A stretch of DNA of 17,791 nt from an uncultured Collinsella sp. Its GTDB lineage: Bacteria; Actinomycetota; Coriobacteriia; Coriobacteriales; Coriobacteriaceae. Under the pieces are notes generated by a model. The model searched no databases. It had not been told where the DNA came from and was given only the letters and a program-made list of their open reading frames with translations. Positions within the stretch are counted from its first letter, which is position 1. Every line of letters starts with the position of its first letter. The DNA is taken from assembly GCA_900549195.1 (NCBI GenBank), contig URNK01000013.1, forward strand, positions 1-17,791. The letters run 5' to 3'. A program made the position numbers and the translations under genes. This document shows positions 1-7,920 of the stretch, in pieces.

Positions 1-55
1 GAGCGTCCGGCTGATAACCGGGAGGTCACAAGTTCGAATCTTGTCAGGTCCACCA
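1..55 (+). tRNA. tRNA-Ile(GAT), 3' part only (cut by window start)
   Basis: These 55 bases are identical to positions 225-279 of the complete tRNA-Ile further on. They include the anticodon arm with GAT, the variable region, the T arm (GTTCGAAT loop), the 3' acceptor strand (45-51), discriminator A and an encoded CCA at 53-55. The 5' end lies before the window. The sequence after the CCA differs from that after the second copy, so the identity covers only the gene. A terminator-type hairpin follows at once. Confidence 0.93.
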
Positions 56-66
56 CTTTCTTTCGC

Positions 67-111
67 AATAAACACCCCAGCGAGAGCCGAGTCGCCGCTG
101 GGGTGTTTATT
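67..111 (+). terminator. terminator-type hairpin between tRNA-Ile and tRNA-Ala
   Basis: A perfect 16-bp stem (67-82 with 96-111) encloses a 13-base loop. The outer end of the stem is AATAAACA pairing with TGTTTATT, so an A-rich run precedes it and a T-rich run follows, giving a bidirectional intrinsic-terminator shape. It ends only 11 bases before tRNA-Ala, which leaves no room for a separate promoter. It may therefore be a leaky terminator or a processing hairpin. Confidence 0.75.
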
Positions 112-122
112 ACTGTCTCCGT

Positions 123-198
123 GGGGGTTTAGCTCAGCTGGGAGAGCGCGGGCTTTGCAAGCCTGAGGTCAGGGGTTCGATCCCCCTAACCTCCACCA
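123..198 (+). tRNA. tRNA-Ala(TGC)
   Basis: A complete cloverleaf can be drawn. The acceptor GGGGGTT (123-129) pairs with AACCTCC (188-194, one G-T pair). The D arm is GCTCAGCTGGGAGAGC and the anticodon loop is TTTGCAA with anticodon TGC. The T stem AGGGG/CCCCT encloses the TTCGATC loop. Discriminator A is at 195 and CCA is encoded at 196-198. Total length is 76 bases. It is co-directional with tRNA-Ile four bases downstream, so the two are almost certainly cotranscribed. Confidence 0.96.
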
Positions 199-202
199 TG
201 AT

Positions 203-279
203 GGACCTGTAGCTCAGTTGGTTAGAGCGTCCGGCTGATAACCGGGAGGTCACAAGTTCGAATCTTGTCAGGTCCACCA
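203..279 (+). tRNA. tRNA-Ile(GAT)
   Basis: A complete 77-base tRNA. The acceptor GGACCTG (203-209) pairs with CAGGTCC, the anticodon loop contains GAT, the T arm is canonical, and CCA is encoded at 277-279. It starts four bases after tRNA-Ala. Its last 55 bases match the partial tRNA at the window start exactly, so the genome carries at least two identical GAT isoleucine tRNA genes within about 300 bases. Confidence 0.97.
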
Positions 280-290
280 TCAAAACTGTG

Positions 291-323
291 AAGAGCCCTG
301 AGGCGTTGCCTCGGGGCTTTTTT
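291..323 (+). terminator. intrinsic terminator of the tRNA-Ala/Ile unit
   Basis: The stem AGCCCTGAGGC (294-304) pairs with GCCTCGGGGCT (308-318) with one T-G pair and a 3-base loop. It extends through AAG/TTT pairs and is followed by a run of T residues. It closes the tRNA block and isolates it from the nuclease-family gene at 439. Confidence 0.88.
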
Positions 324-351
324 CTTGTCTGCGATAAATCTCATTTTGGTT

Positions 352-381
352 TTGTGTGCTGTGCGAAAGATTGGGTAGTAT
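352..381 (+). promoter_or_regulatory. candidate promoter for the 439-1809 gene group
   Basis: TTGTGT (352-357) and TAGTAT (376-381) are 18 bases apart, about 55 bases before the start at 439 and after the preceding terminator. The match to the sigma-70 consensus is moderate. The position is right for the first gene of a co-directional group. Confidence 0.4.
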
Positions 382-438
382 AGCTATTCAATGCGGTGGA
401 GCTGCCGCGTGTTAACCGCTACGTACCGGAGGTGTTCC

Positions 439-939
439 ATGGTTCGTGTCGACATAGAGACCATCGTCATGGCCGCCGGTCCCGTGCCATCGCTTATCGT
501 GCTTCGCGAGCGCTGCAGCAAATCGGACTCGCCCGCGCCACTGCGTTCCCTTTCCATTCAAACTGGTTCGTTTGAAGCCGCTGCCATCAGCCGCGGCATC
601 GATAGCGGCCGCGCCGAGCGCCCGATTACCCATGACCTGTTGCTCGATACTGTTGGCGCCCTGGGTGCCAAGCTCGAACGCATCGAAATCGTTCGCGCCG
701 AGCCGCCCGTGTTTTACGCGACGGTTGTCGTGTTGGCCGATGGCAACGAGCATAAGATCGATGCGCGTCCCAGTGATGCCATTGCCCTTGCCGTGCGCAG
801 CAATGCCCCCATGTTTGTGGAGGACGACATCATGAATCGCCTGGGCACCGTTTCTGCCCATGCCGAGGAAGTTGACGACGAGCGGGAGTTCGAGAAGTTC
901 GACGAGTTCGTCCATACGCTCTCCCCCGATGACTTCTAA
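439..939 (+). CDS. bifunctional nuclease family (DUF151/BFN) protein
   Basis: A 166-residue protein of the bifunctional nuclease (DUF151) family. Family members are small proteins reported to have RNase/DNase activity; the physiological role in Actinobacteria is unclear. Family landmarks are visible: the GSFEAAAI segment (about residues 43-50), the RPITHDLL segment (about 61-68) and IDARPSDAIALAVR (about 107-120), which is the most conserved part. An acidic C-terminal tail (DDEREFEKFDEF) follows. The start chosen is ATG 439, which has a GGAGGT ribosome site at 428-433. An earlier in-frame ATG at 391 has no such site and would add a non-conserved leader. The gene is first of a plus-strand group and its stop codon abuts the next gene. 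Confidence 0.88.
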   Translation: MVRVDIETIVMAAGPVPSLIVLRERCSKSDSPAPLRSLSIQTGSFEAAAISRGIDSGRAERPITHDLLLDTVGALGAKLERIEIVRAEPPVFYATVVVLADGNEHKIDARPSDAIALAVRSNAPMFVEDDIMNRLGTVSAHAEEVDDEREFEKFDEFVHTLSPDDF

Positions 940-1329
940 ATGTGGGGCGGCCAGGCTGCGGAGCGTTCGCTGATGGCCGGCGGTATGTCGGCTGAGGCGG
1001 CGGCCATTGCGCGCGAGGCCCAGATGCGCTCGGAGGCTTCTGAGGCGGCTCGCATTGCCTATGTGACGCAGGCCCGCACGCTTCGCGAACGCCGCGGCTC
1101 GTTTATCAAGATGGTTGTCGTCTCCGCCCTTGTCGCGGCAATCTGCTCGCGCCTTCGTGGTACAGTTGGTGCGCTTGGGTTTTCGATCTCTACGGGCCTC
1201 GTGATCTGGGGTGTGGTCGACGCGGTAATGCTGACCAGTCAGATCAAGGTGCTCGACAAGCGCGCGATGGATATGATGCGCGCCCGCGACGCTGCCGCCA
1301 AGATCGCTGCCGAGGCACAAGAACTGTAA
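940..1329 (+). CDS. small two-helix membrane protein, function unknown
   Basis: Not recognised as a named family. The 129 residues begin with an Ala/Glu/Arg-rich helical region (about residues 17-52, likely coiled or amphipathic). Two hydrophobic segments follow (about 55-69 and 76-98), then a charged Ala-rich helix at the C terminus. The first possible ATG (940) directly follows the TAA of the nuclease gene in the same frame and has no clear ribosome site. ATG 973 has GGAG nine bases upstream and may be the real start, giving 118 residues; ATG 985 is also possible. Translational coupling to the upstream gene is likely. Next gene starts 30 bases on. Confidence 0.7.
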   Translation: MWGGQAAERSLMAGGMSAEAAAIAREAQMRSEASEAARIAYVTQARTLRERRGSFIKMVVVSALVAAICSRLRGTVGALGFSISTGLVIWGVVDAVMLTSQIKVLDKRAMDMMRARDAAAKIAAEAQEL

Positions 1330-1359
1330 CGACGCCGGACTCGATGGGAAGGTCTAAAG

Positions 1360-1809
1360 ATGGCACAGGATATGCAGGACGCCGGTAACGTCTCCGCCGA
1401 GCTCGACGCCATGGTGTGCGATCTGATCGGCGCGTTCTTGGACGACCTTGCCGCCGGTGAAAACCCTGGCGTGGTCGTGGCAATTGAGGACGCCGCTTCC
1501 AACCGTTATCTGGCGGCGCTCGACGAGGACGGCGAAGAGGCGTGCCTGGAGGCGGCCACCAACTTTATCTCCGAGCACAAGATGGGCCTTAAGGACGAGG
1601 GTCTGGGCCGTATCGCCCGCTATGCCATCGGCTATACCGGCTGCGTCGAGATTGACGGCGGCTACCATGACGCCCTGCTCGTGAGCTTCTTCGAAACCAC
1701 GCTCGAGAGCGGTTTTTCGGCATATGTGCTGTATGAGGGCATGGGCGCCGGCGATGGTTTTATGTGGAGCGACCCTGAACCTGCAGGTGAGGAAACCCCT
1801 CTCATCTAA
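1360..1809 (+). CDS. conserved-looking hypothetical protein, unknown function
   Basis: I do not recognise this 149-residue protein. It is acidic and soluble, with no signal peptide or membrane segment. It has a helical N-terminal half (ELDAMVCDLIGAFLDDLAAG) and a more beta-rich second half, ending in a Gly/Pro/Glu-rich tail. The start is well supported by GGGAAGG at 1346-1352, seven bases before ATG 1360. Codon use matches the GC-rich housekeeping neighbours, which argues for a real gene. It is the third gene of the 439-1809 group and lies 117 bases before typA. No terminator separates it from typA, so read-through is possible. Confidence 0.75.
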   Translation: MAQDMQDAGNVSAELDAMVCDLIGAFLDDLAAGENPGVVVAIEDAASNRYLAALDEDGEEACLEAATNFISEHKMGLKDEGLGRIARYAIGYTGCVEIDGGYHDALLVSFFETTLESGFSAYVLYEGMGAGDGFMWSDPEPAGEETPLI

Positions 1810-1926
1810 AATCGCTAAAATAAACGAGTTTTCGGTAAAAGGCTCAATATTCCCGCCGAGCGTTGCATTGCTGGGTGGGTCGCATACGCGTGCCGGTTGT
1901 ATATAGATAGAAGATAGGGGAACTAC

Positions 1927-3765
<1,839 letters not shown>

Positions 3766-3789
3766 GCGCTGGGGCTTATAACCGCCAAT

Positions 3790-3829
3790 AAGAAAGGGCG
3801 TCGACCGCGATGGTCGGCGCCCTTTCTTT
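3790..3829 (+). terminator. intrinsic terminator after typA
   Basis: A 17-bp stem (3790-3806 with 3812-3828) with one T-G pair and a 5-base loop. The outer end is AAGAAAGGG pairing with CCCTTTCTT, so it would stop transcription in both directions. It starts 24 bases after the typA stop. Confidence 0.92.
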
Positions 3830-3858
3830 GGTGTAAGGGGACGGGTTCGTTTGCACCA
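3829..3858 (+). repeat. REP-like hairpin repeat, copy A
   Basis: TGGTGTAA (3829-3836) pairs with TTGCACCA (3851-3858) around a GGGGACGGGTTCGT loop. Positions 3835-3858 match the reverse complement of the element at 9717-9740 at 20 of 24 positions; AAGGGG, GGTT and TTTGCACCA are shared. Both copies follow directly on a terminator and lie outside genes. This is the pattern of a dispersed REP-type palindrome; no transposase is present here. Confidence 0.55.
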
Positions 3859-4000
3859 CAGCTGGGGCGGCTATCCCCCCAATCGGCTTTCCAGCCAAAG
3901 TTAAGTTGTTTAAACATATACATAATTCCACTGAATATAGCCGGTATGATGCAAAACTGTTAACAGAGCAATATCAACTGGTATTAAATTAAAAGACCTA
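3859..4000. promoter_or_regulatory. AT-rich upstream region with two related palindromes
   Basis: This stretch has no supportable gene and is much richer in A and T than the flanking typA gene. It contains two perfect 10-base palindromes, TGTTTAAACA (3907-3916) and CTGTTAACAG (3957-3966). Their centres are exactly 50 bases apart, and they lie 35-94 bases before the -35 element of the adhesin promoter. They share the TGTT...AACA shape of a dimeric repressor or activator site. Regulatory function is inference. Confidence 0.4.
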
Positions 4001-4030
4001 TTGACCTGCGGTTTACATGATTGGTATCTA
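4001..4030 (+). promoter_or_regulatory. promoter of the adhesin/pilin operon
   Basis: TTGACC (4001-4006) and TATCTA (4025-4030) are 18 bases apart, and the -10 is preceded by TTGG. This is the best sigma-70 match in the gap upstream of the adhesin gene. It predicts a start near 4037 and an untranslated leader of about 155 bases. Confidence 0.55.
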
Positions 4031-4036
4031 TATATT

Positions 4037-4191
4037 ATTTTATGCATTGTGGCATAGACGAACCGTCTTAGAAGGTGCTCCCCAATGGGTTCTTGCAATG
4101 CGCTAGGTAGGTTCTCGTTGATGTTGGGGCTTGTGTTCGATCCGACGATTCGCCGTATTCCACACTGTGTTGTAGGAATTAGGGGACAACT
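4037..4191 (+). other. long 5' leader of the adhesin gene
   Basis: There are about 155 bases between the predicted start site and ATG 4192. It can fold: AGAC/GTCT makes a small hairpin near 4056-4068, and CCCCAA (4080-4085) can pair with TTGGGG (4124-4129). The AGGGGA ribosome site is at 4181-4186. I do not recognise a known riboswitch. The length suggests post-transcriptional control, but nothing in the sequence proves it. Confidence 0.3.
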
Positions 4192-7100
4192 ATGGACGCA
4201 CACCGCTCACGGTCGCTGGGTATGGCGGCCCTGATCTTCATTTTGATTAGCCTCACCGCCGCAGTTTTTCACGGTGCAGCCCCCGTGCGCGCTGAGGGTG
4301 CGACGACGCCGACGCCGATTGTGATTAATGAGAATACGGCGGACGTTACGGTTGGGCTGTATGCCGATAAGGATCGTCAGCAGCCTCTCGGTAAAGAGGG
4401 CTCACCCTCGATTACGACAACCGATACAATTTACGGTTTTATGGAAGCTCGTTTTCATGAGAATTGTGGGCCTACACCTGAAAGGCTTGAGGCGATTTAT
4501 ACCTTTCCTGAGTCGATTGTCGTGAAGGACAACGCGGGCGGCGACTTGATGACTGATGATACCGAGAATGCGCAAAAGATGGGAACTTGGCGCATCGAAA
4601 AGAACAAGGTCATTTTTAAATACGCCCCCAGCTATCTCAACGCCAATCCATCTTCACTTTACGTAAAGGTTAAATTCGAATTCAAGCTCAAAGACAAAAA
4701 TCTGGATGATGGGTCAAAAGTCGAATTGAGATTTCCGGGCGTTGGCGAAGCTGTACCTATCGAGATTCAAGATGGCGCGGTCGAGGGAAGTAAGTCGGGT
4801 GTCTTTTCTCAAGATGGCACTACTGGAATTGCCAAGATAACTTGGACTATCAATCTGAGTGTTAAGTCGTATGCAACGGATGTAGTGCTGGTTGATACAC
4901 TCGGCGACTACCTGAAATTTGACCAAAACAGCTTCAAGCTTGATGGAAATCCGATTGGTTCGTCCGTGAGTAATGAGGGGAAAGAGGCAACATTGTCGCT
5001 GGGTAGCCTTTCTAAGGGCGACCATACCGTTACGTACGAAACGACAGTTAGTGCGGACCTACCGTCCACTAATGGTATGCCTATGCAAGGCAAGAACGGC
5101 GTGCAGGCAACCTGGGGAAAGGCAAATCCTCGACAATCTCTTTCGATTGAAGGTGCCTCGAATTCATTTCAGTATGACATGATTAAAAAAGAGGCCGGCT
5201 CCGGAACGCCGTCTGCTATTACTTGGAAGGTTGTACTCAACAAGGGGTCTCTCAAGGCCGATATGACCGGCTATACCTTCACTGATAGGCTCGATGGCAA
5301 ACAAACTTATATTGGCAACTACGCGGTCTACAAGGGCGAGAATGCTGACGAAGCTAAAAAGGTCGGCGAGGGAACACCGGGTGAGTCGGAGGATTCATTC
5401 AGCTATACGTTTAATCCAAAAGAGGGCGACCGGTATGCGACCTATTGCATCGTCTATCAAACCAAGCTGAAAGATGAGAAATCCTACGAAAAGGTAAGCA
5501 ACACGGCAACCGTGAAAAAAGAAGATTCAGATCAGCCCTCTGGAGAAAGTACCGAATACTATGCTCGCCCTTGGACGGGCAAGACCATAAGCAAAAAACT
5601 GCTTAATAAGGATGAGGCGTCGCGGACCGGAAGGGCAACTTGGCAATTACGCGTAGAGCTCCGTGATTACGTAAATGCGAAAAACCCAGAATCCGTTCTT
5701 ATCAAAGATACCATGCTGGCGGCTTGGAAGCAGACCATGGGCCCGGATACCACTGGCGGTCAATCGCATGTAGTTGCCATCGGGGACACCGAATTGGACC
5801 AAGGTGTCGACTGGGACTTTGAGCGAGGCGCAGATCCGTCACAGGGCAGCAACAAGCATAACTGCAATATCCGAATAACCATTACGGATAAAGTCAAAGA
5901 AGCACTGGATAAGTCCCCTGAAGTGGTTATTGCGTATAAAACGGTGACCGACGCACTTCCTGGTTGGTACTCCAACTTCGCCTCTGTCGACGGGTTTAGC
6001 GGCTATTCTGATTTCGTTTTTTACTACGTTGAAGACGAAACGGAGCCTTCGGTTGAGAAGAGCGTAAAAATAAATGAAGACGGCTCGCAAGCACGGTGGG
6101 ATGAGACGTTTGACTGGAAATCAGTGGATGGCTCGAACGACAAAGGTGCGTGGATTGTCGACTGGACTGTCTATGCCAATCGAGCTAAGACGCCTGCCGG
6201 TGAGTATTATGGCGCAGGCAGGCTCAATGGCAAGGATGTCGTTGTTAAAGATGAGCTTCCTGATGGAATGAGTTATATCCCCGGTTCGGCTAAATATTCT
6301 TTGTATTCAAATCCCTACAGGACGGCGGTGCCCGGCCACGAATGGGAACATGAGAGAGAAAAAACCGAGGCTTCGGGTGTCTTGCTGACGCCTGCCGTTG
6401 ATCGTCGAGCAGTTACGTTTTCGATTCCAACGGAAAAGTTGGGTAACAATACAGGCTATGTGAAGCTGACGTATGCAACTGCTGTCAAGAGGTCAGTGGT
6501 CGACACGTCAAAGAACCTCGGCGAGCTTACGAACTCGGCGAGTGCGAGCTCGGATAATAAGGAATTTAAGGCGGGCTCTGATACCGTACAGATCAAGAAC
6601 GACGTATTGTCAAAGACCGGTGCGTCGGTAAGTAATAGCAAGCGAATTCACTACACCATTTTTGTTAACGAATCGGCATTGGACCTAAAAAGTGGAACCG
6701 ACTATCTTGATCTGTTCGATGTGATGGACTCCAAATGCACGTTTGTGCCTTCGTCGCTTAGCGTGTCTGAGTGTGACAATGGCATTTGGCGTGAGTTGGC
6801 GAAAGAGCAATACAAGACAGCTCTCGATTTGGTTGATGAGGGCGCTGGAAAGCAGCAGCGATTGACGTTGAGGCTTCCCGATGAGAAATACCTGAAAGTC
6901 GAATATGAAGTTCTGTCCGGTGAGTCTGGTAACGTTTCCCTTTCCAACGAGGCTCAGCTTGAAGGTGTTGCAGACGGGTATGTTAAACACGAGCGTAAAT
7001 ATGACATAGATGCCGGCGCATCGGGAGGCGGAACGGGGTACGGCATTGTGGTCCACAAAGTGGATGAAAAGGACGTTACTGCGCCGTTGGCTGGGGCCAC

Positions 7101-7920
7101 GTTCACACTCTATGCGATTGACATGGACAAGGTGCAGAGCGGTGCCGGTGTTGATGACGCAAAGACGGCTTTTTCTACCGAAACGACCGACTCTAACGGA
7201 AACGCGACTTTTGGAACGAGTTCGGACGCCATGGCTTCCTGCAAGCTTTACTGCCTCGAGGAGACGACGGCGCCTGCTGGATATCGCGTCGCCCAACCAA
7301 CATGGATTCTGCTCAAAGGCAACGCGGACGAGGAGCAATACGAGCGAGCCATGAACAGGGCGAAATCTCTGCTTGATGCCAATACGGAGATAACGTCAGA
7401 TGTAGAGATTTGGGTGTATGACGCGCCCCTTGAAGGCAAAGCGACGATAAAAGCAAATAAAGTGCTTAAAGGCGGAACCTTCAGGGAAGGTCAGTTCTCG
7501 TTCGCGCTTAAGGACGCCGAGGGCAAAGTGCTCCAGACGGCGACCAATAACGCAGAGGGCAATGTCTCCTTCAACGTCAAGTACAACAAGGCCGGCGAGT
7601 ATCGCTACATCATCTCCGAGGTTGTTCCCGAGGGCGCCGAGAACAATGTCAAGGATCACATCACCTATGACAGGACCGAGTATAGGGTCACGGTTAACGT
7701 GGTCAACGGTACGAATCAGCTCGACACCACCGTCACCTATGGCGAGGGTTCCTCGACCCCGCCGACCTTTACCAACAGGTACTCGACTACGCTACCTGAG
7801 GCGGGCGGGGCTGGTTTGACTATGACGTATTTAGCTGGTGCTTCGATGCTGTGTTTTGCTGCGACATGGATGCATGCTCGTCGCCATCGCGATCAAGGTC
7901 GAGGTGGTAGCCGTGAGTAG
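4192..7920 (+). CDS. large LPXTG-type surface adhesin / tip pilin with isopeptide-type domains
   Basis: A 1242-residue cell-wall-anchored surface protein. The N terminus is a signal peptide (hydrophobic core about residues 13-27, cleavage near VRAEG at about 35). The long ectodomain carries five degenerate beta-sandwich units marked by DTL/DRL/DTM/DEL/DVM strand motifs near residues 235, 366, 506, 687 and 842. This pattern is typical of Cna/SpaA-like adhesins. A SpaA/CnaB-type domain follows (about 946-1070, with the E-box LEETTAPAGY at about 1022), then a Spy0128/FctA-type pilin domain (about 1083-1198). The sorting signal LPEAG (1201-1205), a hydrophobic segment and a basic tail end the protein. 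LPEAG departs from LPXTG at position 4. ATG 4192 has AGGGGA at 4181. The next pilin gene overlaps its stop by 8 bases. Most of the gene is AT-richer than its neighbours, suggesting transfer. Ligand unknown; no sortase nearby. Confidence 0.9.
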   Translation: MDAHRSRSLGMAALIFILISLTAAVFHGAAPVRAEGATTPTPIVINENTADVTVGLYADKDRQQPLGKEGSPSITTTDTIYGFMEARFHENCGPTPERLEAIYTFPESIVVKDNAGGDLMTDDTENAQKMGTWRIEKNKVIFKYAPSYLNANPSSLYVKVKFEFKLKDKNLDDGSKVELRFPGVGEAVPIEIQDGAVEGSKSGVFSQDGTTGIAKITWTINLSVKSYATDVVLVDTLGDYLKFDQNSFKLDGNPIGSSVSNEGKEATLSLGSLSKGDHTVTYETTVSADLPSTNGMPMQGKNGVQATWGKANPRQSLSIEGASNSFQYDMIKKEAGSGTPSAITWKVVLNKGSLKADMTGYTFTDRLDGKQTYIGNYAVYKGENADEAKKVGEGTPGESEDSFSYTFNPKEGDRYATYCIVYQTKLKDEKSYEKVSNTATVKKEDSDQPSGESTEYYARPWTGKTISKKLLNKDEASRTGRATWQLRVELRDYVNAKNPESVLIKDTMLAAWKQTMGPDTTGGQSHVVAIGDTELDQGVDWDFERGADPSQGSNKHNCNIRITITDKVKEALDKSPEVVIAYKTVTDALPGWYSNFASVDGFSGYSDFVFYYVEDETEPSVEKSVKINEDGSQARWDETFDWKSVDGSNDKGAWIVDWTVYANRAKTPAGEYYGAGRLNGKDVVVKDELPDGMSYIPGSAKYSLYSNPYRTAVPGHEWEHEREKTEASGVLLTPAVDRRAVTFSIPTEKLGNNTGYVKLTYATAVKRSVVDTSKNLGELTNSASASSDNKEFKAGSDTVQIKNDVLSKTGASVSNSKRIHYTIFVNESALDLKSGTDYLDLFDVMDSKCTFVPSSLSVSECDNGIWRELAKEQYKTALDLVDEGAGKQQRLTLRLPDEKYLKVEYEVLSGESGNVSLSNEAQLEGVADGYVKHERKYDIDAGASGGGTGYGIVVHKVDEKDVTAPLAGATFTLYAIDMDKVQSGAGVDDAKTAFSTETTDSNGNATFGTSSDAMASCKLYCLEETTAPAGYRVAQPTWILLKGNADEEQYERAMNRAKSLLDANTEITSDVEIWVYDAPLEGKATIKANKVLKGGTFREGQFSFALKDAEGKVLQTATNNAEGNVSFNVKYNKAGEYRYIISEVVPEGAENNVKDHITYDRTEYRVTVNVVNGTNQLDTTVTYGEGSSTPPTFTNRYSTTLPEAGGAGLTMTYLAGASMLCFAATWMHARRHRDQGRGGSRE

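Noticed and set aside
1..323. 16S-23S rRNA spacer (Ile/Ala tRNA pair)
   Set aside because: The order is Ala then Ile, closed by a terminator and followed by a protein gene, and there is no rRNA sequence on the downstream side.
391..438. ATG 391 as start of the nuclease-family gene
   Set aside because: No ribosome site; the extension is not family-like, while ATG 439 has GGAGGT.
3910..4203. 97-codon minus-strand frame in the gap before the adhesin
   Set aside because: No ribosome site, no domain, and AT-rich intergenic composition with palindromes and a promoter for the other strand.
7838..7912. ATG 7838 as start of the second pilin
   Set aside because: It would overlap the end of the adhesin by over 80 bases and put a Cys/Arg-rich stretch before the signal peptide; GTG 7913 has GAGGTGG at the right distance.
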